NCBI RefSeq assembly: GCF_900176135.1
Contig: NZ_FWWW01000044.1
Span: forward strand, 1 to 58,273
Source of the DNA: Hymenobacter roseosalivarius DSM 11622
GTDB taxonomy: Bacteria; Bacteroidota; Bacteroidia; Cytophagales; Hymenobacteraceae
DNA: 58,273 nt
Reading direction: 5' to 3'
Shown: positions 8,159 through 15,223 of the stretch, piece after piece
How the letters are laid out: the number at the start of each line of letters is the position of its first letter
Numbering within the stretch: position 1 is the stretch's first letter
Program-made: the position numbers and the translations under genes
Notes under the pieces: model-generated
What the model saw: the letters and a program-made list of their open reading frames with translations, nothing else
Told to the model about the DNA's origin: nothing
The model's database searches: none

Positions 8159-8461
8159 TTATTCCACCACCTCCAGTACCGTACGAAAGGAGACGTACTG
8201 ACCAGGAAAGCGGATTTCGAGGTCGGTGCGCAGGCCGGGCGCGCATACGCGCTGGTATTCTTCCAACTGTTCCAGGCTGGTACAGTAGTATTGAGCTGCG
8301 TATGTGATACCGCCTTCTTCCTCATCGAGCAGCCGACAGAGCTGACTGCGGATGAAAAAACCAGTGGCCATCACCTCCGGCATATGGGTTTCGCGCATAA
8401 AAACCAGCCATTCGTCCGCTATTTCTGGCTCGATGCTGCTTGTTACGTTGTAAAGAATCAT
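8159..8461 (-). CDS. DUF4286 family protein
   Basis: A 100-residue soluble protein matching the Bacteroidota DUF4286 family: MILYNVTSSIEPEIADEWLV at the start, then WLVFMRETHMPEVMATGFF, LLDEEEGG and TYAAQYYCTSLEQLEEY. The fold looks like a dimeric ferredoxin-like barrel, as in EthD or antibiotic-monooxygenase-type proteins, but no catalytic role is known. It is monocistronic and ends at a shared terminator. Confidence 0.8.
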   Translation of the reverse strand: MILYNVTSSIEPEIADEWLVFMRETHMPEVMATGFFIRSQLCRLLDEEEGGITYAAQYYCTSLEQLEEYQRVCAPGLRTDLEIRFPGQYVSFRTVLEVVE

Positions 8462-8519
8462 GATGTAAACGTTTGATTATTAAATGGTCAGGCAGCCATT
8501 TGATTGGTGCAAGCTGTCC

Positions 8520-8969
8520 TCACACCCGCATAGGGTCGAAGTAAAACTCTTGGATACGAGCCTGAATGGTTTTGGGGGGCAAATTTTCGCTGACAGTAGC
8601 TTGCACCAAGCTCGCTAGTTCGGCATCACCGGCAAAACGCAGCGACAAGATTTGCTTCAGCGAAAGCTGGTCTTCCAGCGGCCGCAGGCTCTGGCCCGTG
8701 ATTTCAAAGTAGCGCTGCCGCACCTCCAGCCGAATCAGGCGGTCCTGCAAGGTAAGGGCATAATGCTGACGCAGCATGACCAGTACTCCCAAGCCAATAA
8801 CCGCGAGGGCCATGATGGAAAACCAGATGCGCGAAAGGTCTGAGTCGTCGCCGGCCGCCGCCGCGTAGCGCCGACCGGTGTAAAAGGCCATGAGTAGAGC
8901 AGCTGGCAGCAGTACTAGATGGTGCAGCGGGTAATAGCGAGCCGTGTTTTTGGTTGGTAGATGGGGCAT
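8520..8969 (-). CDS. Small two-helix membrane protein (DUF6526-like)
   Basis: A 149-residue protein. Two membrane segments (about 15-34 and 47-66) flank a short loop. A cytoplasmic, mostly helical tail carries RLIRLEVRQRYFEITGQ and PLEDQLSLKQILSLRFAGD. The pattern fits the DUF6526 family of Bacteroidota, which has no known function. The family name is from memory. Its promoter region follows the terminator at 9004-9031. Confidence 0.6.
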   Translation of the reverse strand: MPHLPTKNTARYYPLHHLVLLPAALLMAFYTGRRYAAAAGDDSDLSRIWFSIMALAVIGLGVLVMLRQHYALTLQDRLIRLEVRQRYFEITGQSLRPLEDQLSLKQILSLRFAGDAELASLVQATVSENLPPKTIQARIQEFYFDPMRV

Positions 8970-9003
8970 TGAGCAAGAGCAAAGAGGGATAGTATAAGCA
9001 TAA

Positions 9004-9031
9004 AAAACTCCAGCCAGTGGGCTGGAGTTTT
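9004..9031. terminator. Hairpin terminator
   Basis: AAAACTCCAGCC (9004-9015) pairs with GGCTGGAGTTTT (9020-9031) around the loop AGTG. It lies 60 bp past the stop of the coiled-coil gene (9092-9478, - strand) and has T-runs on both strands. Confidence 0.85.
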
Positions 9032-9091
9032 AGAATTGCTGCATTTAAACTGTCTATGTGATGCGACGGCCTAGCATCAGGATTCAACTGA

Positions 9092-9478
9092 CTATGAGCG
9101 TTTGCGCTCCGCTCTCAGACGAAGCTTTTCAGCCTTGAGCTCTGCCTGCCGGGCTTTTTCGCGTTGCTTGGTCGCTTTTAGATCCAGTTCCTGGCTATCT
9201 ATCTGCTTTTTCTGTTCCCGTCGGGCAGCATCCATCTCGTTCTCCTGCCGGTTCATCTCCTTTTTCTGCTTGCGCATGCCGTCGCGCTGGTCATCAATGG
9301 CACTGGCAGTCTTATCGCGCTCCTTGCGCTGTTCCTTCAGCGCCTGCTCGTTATTTTTTAGCGCTTCCTGCTGTTGCTGAATCCGCAGCTGAGTGGAATC
9401 AACGGGGGTTTGGGCCTGGGCCGGCTGGCTCAGCAGCGCAACGCCTATGAGGGCCATCACGCCAAGTATCTTTTTCAT
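9092..9478 (-). CDS. Exported, highly charged coiled-coil protein
   Basis: A 128-residue protein. A signal peptide (about 1-22, MKKILGVMALIGVALLSQPA then QAQ) is followed by an almost uninterrupted Lys/Glu/Gln/Arg-rich helix (about 35-128) with heptad-like spacing and no glycine or proline to speak of except one DGM turn near residue 68. It should form a periplasmic coiled coil. No catalytic motif. I do not recognise a named family; function unknown. Confidence 0.7.
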   Translation of the reverse strand: MKKILGVMALIGVALLSQPAQAQTPVDSTQLRIQQQQEALKNNEQALKEQRKERDKTASAIDDQRDGMRKQKKEMNRQENEMDAARREQKKQIDSQELDLKATKQREKARQAELKAEKLRLRAERKRS

Positions 9479-9541
9479 AAAAATTAGGCTTAGTATCGTT
9501 TAGCCTGAAACGTGCCATTGAAGCTTAATGTTCTTGCTATT

Positions 9542-10807
9542 TTAGGAAACTTCCAGATAATCAAGGTCTTTACCGTAGCTCTCGGGTAGGGTGCTTACGC
9601 TCCAAAAGGCAATCAGCAATGATACCACCCCCAGCACAGTCGCACTTCCGATAAGGCCCAATGGGCCAGTCAATAATTGAAATGAGGGGGCAAGGATTAT
9701 CACGGAGCCGCGGGCGAAATTGGGAGCTGTAGTAGCTACCGTGGCGCGCAGATTGGTGCCAAACTGCTCGGCCGCCACTGTCACGAAAAGGGCCCAAAAA
9801 CCCACTGATAAGCCCAACACGAAGCACACGGTGTAAAACGTAGTCGTGCTGGCCCCGCGCAGGCCGAACAGGTAGACGCCGACCATCAGGCCGCAGAAAA
9901 CCAGGAATACCTGAAGCGCGCGGTTGCGGCTACGCCAAATCTGGCTGAGGGCGCCGCTGGCAAAATCGCCAAAAACGAGCCCGAAATAGCACCAGAACAC
10001 TGCCAGACCCGCCGTTACTTCGCCCTGCACGCCCAACTCCCGACCAAATTCCGGGGCCAGTGTTATCAGAATGCCTACCACAAACCACAATGGCACGCCA
10101 ATAAGCAGGCACTTGATGTATTTAGCCAGGCGCGGGCCGTTGGTGAATAAGTCCAGGAACCTGCCGCGCACGGCTTCACTGCGCTTGGCCTGCTCAAACA
10201 TGCCTGATTCGTAGACGCTTACGCGCAGCAACAGCAAAGCCAGCCCGAGTCCGCCTCCGATAAAATAAGCGTTGCGCCAACCAAATCGCTCGCCCACCCA
10301 GTACGCCAGCATAGCCCCGGACACGCCCACCGTGGCCACGATCATGGTGCCGTAGCCGCGTTTTTCCTTGGGCAGGCTTTCGGCTACCAGCGTGATACCA
10401 GCGCCGAGTTCACCGGCCAAACCGACGCCCGCAATGAGCCGCAGCCAGGCATACTGATCAATGGTCTGCACGAAGCCATTGGCGATGTTGGCCAGCGAGT
10501 ACAACAGAATTGAGCCGAACAACACCGAAATCCGCCCGCGCTTGTCGCCCAGAATTCCCCACAAAATGCCCCCCAGCAGCATCCCGCCCATCTGCATATT
10601 AATCAGGTAGAGGCCCTGGCTGGTGACGGCAGCTTTGTCGGTTACGCCCAGCGCATTCAGGCTTTGCACGCGCACGATGCTGAACAGAATCAGGTCATAA
10701 ATATCCACGAAGTAGCCCAGGGCCGCCACAATTACCACGGCGCTGAATACGGAGGCGTTTTTATTGCTGGAGGATAAAACAGGATTGGGCGCGGCGGGCT
10801 GACTCAT
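9542..10807 (-). CDS. MFS transporter (metabolite:H+ symporter type)
   Basis: A 421-residue carrier with 12 predicted membrane segments. The first helix contains GYFVDIYDLILF, with the paired acidic residues typical of aromatic-acid/H+ and sugar-phosphate/sialic-acid-type symporters. The loop between helices 2 and 3 carries the MFS motif GILGDKRGRISVLFG. Helix 4 region RLIAGVGLAGELGAGI is typical of the same group. The substrate cannot be inferred. It stands alone: the coiled-coil gene downstream is 63 bp away and a REP-like palindrome lies upstream. Confidence 0.85.
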   Translation of the reverse strand: MSQPAAPNPVLSSSNKNASVFSAVVIVAALGYFVDIYDLILFSIVRVQSLNALGVTDKAAVTSQGLYLINMQMGGMLLGGILWGILGDKRGRISVLFGSILLYSLANIANGFVQTIDQYAWLRLIAGVGLAGELGAGITLVAESLPKEKRGYGTMIVATVGVSGAMLAYWVGERFGWRNAYFIGGGLGLALLLLRVSVYESGMFEQAKRSEAVRGRFLDLFTNGPRLAKYIKCLLIGVPLWFVVGILITLAPEFGRELGVQGEVTAGLAVFWCYFGLVFGDFASGALSQIWRSRNRALQVFLVFCGLMVGVYLFGLRGASTTTFYTVCFVLGLSVGFWALFVTVAAEQFGTNLRATVATTAPNFARGSVIILAPSFQLLTGPLGLIGSATVLGVVSLLIAFWSVSTLPESYGKDLDYLEVS

Positions 10808-10851
10808 ATAGAAGGGGATGCTGGGTGCGGGCTTACTACCGGTGAATGTAG

Positions 10852-10870
10852 CGCGAACTTTCAGTTCGCG
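10852..10870. repeat. REP-like palindrome CGCGAACT-TTC-AGTTCGCG
   Basis: An 8-bp perfect stem with a 3-nt loop, preceded by TGTAG, in the gap between the CDF exporter (ends 10931) and the MFS gene start. The same unit recurs inside the element at 14347-14472 (CGCGAACTTTTAGTTCGCG) and as a half copy near 47149. A copy of the GCCCCCC word (reverse orientation, 10890-10902) follows. Confidence 0.7.
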
Positions 10871-10930
10871 TATCGTTGAGCGATTAGCTGGGGGGCATTT
10901 TTGTAAAAGATTGCGAGCCGCGGCCTAGCG

Positions 10931-11842
10931 CTACTCCTCGCAGCCGCCGTGGCCCCCGGCTACGGGCACCGTGTCTTCTACCTGCACGGTGCAGTGGCTG
11001 ATACTGAACTCCGCTTGTAAAGCCGCCTGCAAGGCCTGCAAAAAGGCGTTGTCGGCCCCACCGGGGCGCACGAGGTGGGCGGTGAGGGCAGTGTCGCGGG
11101 TGCTCAGGGGCCACACATGCAGGTCGTGGACTTGCGTGACGCCGGGGCGGGCGAGCAAAAACTGACGCACAGCGGCTATATCGATGCCGGGTGGCACGGC
11201 TTGCAGGCTGAGCTGCACGGTTTCGCGCAGTAGGCCCCAGGAGCTGTAGGCAATCAGACCCAGAATCCCGAAGCTAATCAGCGCATCGAGCCGCAGCCAG
11301 CCCGTCCAGAGCACCAGGCCGCCGCCCACCACTACGCCCGCCGACACCAGCGCGTCAGTGAGCATATGCAGGTAAGCGCCGCGCACGTTTACGTCGCCCT
11401 GCTGCCCGCTGCGAAACAGCCAGGCCGTGAAGCCATTGATCAGAATGCCAATGCCGGCCAGCAGCATCACAATGCGCCCATCGACGGGTGTGGGATGGAG
11501 CAGGTGGTCGATGGCATCCCAGAGAATAATGCCCAGCGCGGCGTACAGTAAAGCCGCATTGAGCAGCGCCGCTTGAATGGTCGCGCTTTTCAGGCCATAG
11601 GTGTAGCGCTCGGAGGCAGGCTGCCGAGCCAGGCGGGTGGCACCCCAGGCCAGGGCTAGACTAAGCACATCGCTCAGGTTGTGGCCCGCGTCGGAGAGCA
11701 GGGCCGAAGAGTTGGCCCACAGCCCGCCCGCCGCCTCTATTGCCACGAAGGCCAGATTCAGCGCGATGCCCAGGGCAAAGGCCCGGCCGTAATTGCCGTC
11801 GGCGGGGCCATGCTGGTGGTCGTGGCTGTGGTTGTGGGCCAT
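10931..11842 (-). CDS. CDF-family zinc/cation exporter (CzcD/ZitB-like)
   Basis: A 303-residue cation diffusion facilitator that exports Zn2+ (or Co/Cd) from the cytoplasm against protons. It starts with the His-rich MAHNHSHDHQHG, then six membrane segments. The metal-site motifs are present: LLSDAGHNLSDV in helix 2 and HMLTDALVS in helix 5. A C-terminal ferredoxin-like domain (about 215-295, VHDLHVWPLS) follows, ending GGHGGCEE, another possible metal ligand cluster. It is the last gene of a reverse-strand run with two metal-type receptors; the gap to the receptor is only 34 bp. Confidence 0.92.
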   Translation of the reverse strand: MAHNHSHDHQHGPADGNYGRAFALGIALNLAFVAIEAAGGLWANSSALLSDAGHNLSDVLSLALAWGATRLARQPASERYTYGLKSATIQAALLNAALLYAALGIILWDAIDHLLHPTPVDGRIVMLLAGIGILINGFTAWLFRSGQQGDVNVRGAYLHMLTDALVSAGVVVGGGLVLWTGWLRLDALISFGILGLIAYSSWGLLRETVQLSLQAVPPGIDIAAVRQFLLARPGVTQVHDLHVWPLSTRDTALTAHLVRPGGADNAFLQALQAALQAEFSISHCTVQVEDTVPVAGGHGGCEE

Positions 11843-11876
11843 GGGTTGATTGTTTATTCAGCGTGACGTGCTGGAG

Positions 11877-14324
11877 CTACTTAAACGCTAGCGGCACCAG
11901 CAGCTTTACGCTCACATTGCGGCCCATGTTAAAGACGCCATTGCGGCCGTTGGCGGGGTTGAAGGCCGCGTATTTCAGGCGGCTCAGATGGCTCTGGTAG
12001 CCCACGTCGAAGAGATTGGTGCCGGTTAAGTAGATCGAAAACAGCGTTTTGGCCCGCTGGTTCACTACGTCGGCCCCGAGGCCGGCGTTTATCAGCGTGT
12101 AGCCGGGCGTGCGGGTCTCGGTGCTAAAAGCCGAGAAAAAGCGGCCTTGGGCGAAGGTGTGCTCCAGGCCGGCGCGGGCGTAGAGGTTGGCCAGATGAGT
12201 GCCCGCTTTGCGGAAGTTCACGCGCACCTCCGATTGCAGGCGGTCGGCGGGGATAAAGGGCAGGAAGCGCAGGCTGTCGGGCTGGTTGAGCTCGGTGGCG
12301 CGCACCATCGAGAAGCTGTTCTCGAAGTGCAGCCAGTCGAGCGGGTGGGGGTGAATATCCACGCTGATTTCGCCCCCCAGCAGGCGGGCGTCGCCCTGAC
12401 CGTACACGAAAACCGGGTCGCCCGCGGCCGAAAGCGAGTCGGGGCCGGCGGCGGCGGCTAGGCGGCGCGGGAAGATGTAGTTCTGGATGCGGTTGCGAAA
12501 GGCATCGGCCCGCAGGCTGACGTGCTGGGTTTCGTAGCTGGCCCCCGCATCAAGCTGAAAGCTGGTTTCGGCCTTCAGGCGCGGGTCGCCGATTTCGTAG
12601 CGAATCGTGCCTTCGTGAATGCCGTTGGAGCCCAGCTCGGCAATGTTGGGTGCCCGGAAGCCCCGCGCCGCGTTGGCCTTGAGCACGAGCTTTTCGCTGG
12701 CCGAAAAAGCCCCCCCGACGCTGCCCGACACATTGCGGAAGGTACTCACGAAGCCCGGAAACTTCTCCTCGCCCCGCGGGGCCGGCACGGGCCGCTCCTG
12801 GGCATCCAGATACAGATTATCGGCCTGGATACGGCGCAGATCGTAGCGCAGGCCGCCGCTGAGGTCGAGCGGGCCGAAGGTCTTTTTGGTAACGGCGAAC
12901 ACGCCCCCGTCGAGCAGGCGGTAGGCCGGAATCAGGAACTCGACCCCCTTGTTTACGTTGCGCTGCTGCATTCCGCTGGTGCCGAGGGTGGTGTTCCAGC
13001 CCTGCATTTCGGGCAAAAAGTAGCGCAGGGTGTAGTCCAGGGTGCGGAGCTGAAAAAACAGCGACTCCTCATTGAAGTCGGCGGGGTTGCCGAACTCGCG
13101 GCGCAGGTTCTGCTGCCAGCTTACGTTCAGGGTGAGGCGACTTTGATTGAAAATGAAGTTGTTTTCGGTGCCGATGCGCAGGTGATTGATCTGTTGGCGG
13201 GGCACTTGCAGCGCGTAGGTGCGCAGGTCGTCGGCGCTCTGCGGCTCGCCGGTTATCTCCCCGGAATTGCCCCTGACCACCGGCTTCAGAAACTGCCCCG
13301 TGACGGTGTCCCGGTCGCCTTCCACCAGGCCCACCCGCTGATTGAAGGTGCTGAGTGTGAGGTGGGAGTAGCCCCAGCTTTTGTTCAGGCCCACGTAGCC
13401 GTTGCCGTTCAGCTCGCGGAAGCCGGAGTTGAAGACGCGGCCGTCGTAGGGGTTTTGGTAGTTGCCGGCTAATTTGCCGCTATTGCGGGCCAGCCAGTTC
13501 AGGCCGTTCAAATTGCCGGCATTCATCGCGGAATAGCCCAGTAGTCCGTTGTTGGTCTGATAGTTAGTGGCTACGGAGCCGATGATTTTGCCTTCCTCCA
13601 CCGGGTCGGGGGCCAGAAAGTTGACCACGCCAGCCAGGCCGTCGGAGCCGTAGAGCAGACTGCCGGGGCCTTTGATAATCTCGGCCCGGTCGATGGCCGC
13701 CTCGTCAATTTCGATGCCGTGCTCGTCGCCCCACTGCTGGCCTTCCTGGCGGGTGCCGTTGTTCAGCGTTATCACCCGATTGGCCCCCAACCCCCGGATA
13801 AGGGGCTTGCTGATGCCCACGCCGGTCGTGATCTGGGCCAGGCCGGGGGTGTGGGCAATGGCGTCAATGACGTTGGTAGAAGCGGTCTGGTTAAGCTGGG
13901 CCCGGTCCACGACGGTGGTCGGGATGGGGGAGCGGCGCATCTCGGTGCTGGCCGACACGCCCGTGACCACCACCTGCCCGATTTCGGTGGCCGCCGGGCT
14001 GAGCGCCACCTCCAGAGGCTGGCCGCTGCCCGTGTCCACGGTGCGGGCCACGGTGGTGTAGCCCAGGCTGCGCACCTGCATCAAAAAACGCCCCCTGGGC
14101 AGATTGGTGAAGCGAAACGTACCATCCGCGCCCGTCGCCGTGACCTGGCGCAGGTCGGGAAAAAGCACGGTAGCGGCCGGCACGGCCTCGCCGGTAGCCT
14201 GATCCACCACGTGCCCGGTGACCGGCGCGGCCACCGGCCGACCCGCAACGGGGGACGCTGGATTTTGGGCCAGAATGCCCCCCGACGCTGCCAGCAGCCC
14301 CGCCATTAGTACTATATGCTTCAT
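11877..14324 (-). CDS. TonB-dependent receptor, ZnuD-like (probable zinc uptake)
   Basis: An 815-residue outer-membrane receptor: signal peptide (about 1-20), carboxypeptidase-regulatory-like domain (about 35-115), plug (about 125-240) with LNNGTRQEGQQWGDEHGIEI and GPGSLLYGSDGLAGVVNF, then the barrel. The RQEGQQWG-EHG-EID pattern is characteristic of Bacteroidota receptors annotated as ZnuD-like metal receptors. The CDF exporter follows directly, supporting a metal role. The ATG at 14324 gives the better signal peptide than the frame start at 14345. It shares the plug motif with the receptor at 15224-17617. Zinc versus copper is not settled by sequence. Confidence 0.85.
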   Translation of the reverse strand: MKHIVLMAGLLAASGGILAQNPASPVAGRPVAAPVTGHVVDQATGEAVPAATVLFPDLRQVTATGADGTFRFTNLPRGRFLMQVRSLGYTTVARTVDTGSGQPLEVALSPAATEIGQVVVTGVSASTEMRRSPIPTTVVDRAQLNQTASTNVIDAIAHTPGLAQITTGVGISKPLIRGLGANRVITLNNGTRQEGQQWGDEHGIEIDEAAIDRAEIIKGPGSLLYGSDGLAGVVNFLAPDPVEEGKIIGSVATNYQTNNGLLGYSAMNAGNLNGLNWLARNSGKLAGNYQNPYDGRVFNSGFRELNGNGYVGLNKSWGYSHLTLSTFNQRVGLVEGDRDTVTGQFLKPVVRGNSGEITGEPQSADDLRTYALQVPRQQINHLRIGTENNFIFNQSRLTLNVSWQQNLRREFGNPADFNEESLFFQLRTLDYTLRYFLPEMQGWNTTLGTSGMQQRNVNKGVEFLIPAYRLLDGGVFAVTKKTFGPLDLSGGLRYDLRRIQADNLYLDAQERPVPAPRGEEKFPGFVSTFRNVSGSVGGAFSASEKLVLKANAARGFRAPNIAELGSNGIHEGTIRYEIGDPRLKAETSFQLDAGASYETQHVSLRADAFRNRIQNYIFPRRLAAAAGPDSLSAAGDPVFVYGQGDARLLGGEISVDIHPHPLDWLHFENSFSMVRATELNQPDSLRFLPFIPADRLQSEVRVNFRKAGTHLANLYARAGLEHTFAQGRFFSAFSTETRTPGYTLINAGLGADVVNQRAKTLFSIYLTGTNLFDVGYQSHLSRLKYAAFNPANGRNGVFNMGRNVSVKLLVPLAFK

Positions 14325-14346
14325 AAAGTTGAATTCAGGGGGCAAG

Positions 14347-14472
14347 GTAACACCAAGCGCTGGCTTGGGGAATCGTTGGGTTCGTTACTTATAGCGCGAA
14401 CTTTTAGTTCGCGTTTCGTCGCGCGACATAACAACAGCCGCGACGATTCACCAAGCCAGCGCTTGGTGTTAC
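14347..14472. repeat. Composite palindromic element (126 bp)
   Basis: The 30-bp arms 14347-14376 and 14443-14472 are inverted copies with one mismatch (core ACACCAAGCGCTGGCTTGG). Between them lies the separate palindrome CGCGAACTTTTAGTTCGCG (14395-14413) and a GC-rich CGTCGCGCGAC stretch. It occupies the gap between the lipoprotein gene (ends 14585) and the receptor start at 14324. It looks like a mosaic of REP units or a small non-autonomous element; no transposase or target duplication is evident. Confidence 0.75.
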
Positions 14473-14584
14473 AAAAAGAAAACACCGGCCAATGGCCGGT
14501 GCCTTCCCCAGATTCTCCAAAACCAAACCGGAGAAAAAAAGCAGGAAACCGGTTGCAGCCGGCCCCCCTATGCCTGACATAAGC

Positions 14585-15148
14585 TTAGCGCACGACGGTT
14601 GGGAAGTTCACGTCCACGTCGGTGTCGCCGGGTGTGGGAGTGCCATCCTTGCCCTCGGGCTGGTGGCGCAGCACCACGCGCAGGCTGCCGGTGGTGCCGG
14701 TCGCGTTGGCAGCCCCGGTTACTACCCGCGTCTGGAGGCCCACAGGCAGGTTTTTCTCGTCGCGGTCGGTGATGGTGACGGTCACGTTGGTGCCGGTGGG
14801 CGTGAACACGAAGAGGTGCTCATCGCTCTCATCCTCGATTTCCTCGGTGATGTTTTCGGGGGGCGTTTTCGTCTCGTCGAGCAAAGTCAGGCGGCCGGTG
14901 TAGGTGGTGTTGGGAGCCAGCGTGAGCGTGCCGATGGTGGGCGCGGCGGCCCCGTCTCCGTCCGGGTCGCGGTACTCCACAGTCACGGCATTGCCGCCGG
15001 TCGTGGGCGTCAGCACGTAGCGCACGGTGGTGATCTGCTCGTTGTCGTCGCCGGGCTCCGGGTCGCTGTCTTTGCTACAGGAGGCGACGAAGAAAGGGGC
15101 AGCCACCAGCAGGCCCAGTAGGGATTTTTTGAACAGTACGTCTTTCAT
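14585..15148 (-). CDS. Lipoprotein of the metal-receptor locus (family without known function)
   Basis: A 187-residue protein with a lipoprotein signal (lipobox VASC, Cys24) and a mature part of beta-sandwich character: TTVRYVLTPTTGGNAVTVEY, then an acidic DPDGDG loop, NTTYTGRLTLLDE, ENITEEIEDESDEHLFVF and VVLRHQPEGKDGTPTPGD. Asp/Glu-rich loops suggest metal binding. Similar lipoproteins accompany ZnuD-like receptors in other Bacteroidota (recalled, not searched). It lies between two such receptors on the same strand, 75 bp after the upstream one, so it is likely co-transcribed. Role inferred: surface or periplasmic metal capture. Confidence 0.65.
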   Translation of the reverse strand: MKDVLFKKSLLGLLVAAPFFVASCSKDSDPEPGDDNEQITTVRYVLTPTTGGNAVTVEYRDPDGDGAAAPTIGTLTLAPNTTYTGRLTLLDETKTPPENITEEIEDESDEHLFVFTPTGTNVTVTITDRDEKNLPVGLQTRVVTGAANATGTTGSLRVVLRHQPEGKDGTPTPGDTDVDVNFPTVVR

Positions 15149-15223
15149 GTTTTTAGAAATTAGTGGTTAGAAATGAAAAATTAGAAGTGAGTACAGCGAC
15201 GGGAGAGGGGGGAAGCAGGGGCT

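Noticed and set aside
12522..13472. A 316-codon open frame antisense to the ZnuD-like receptor
   Set aside because: It is a by-product of high third-position GC in the receptor gene; composition is Ala/Val/Gly/Arg-rich with no motif. The same applies to 2849-3616 and 15539-16498 on the + strand and 19452-20387 opposite htpG.
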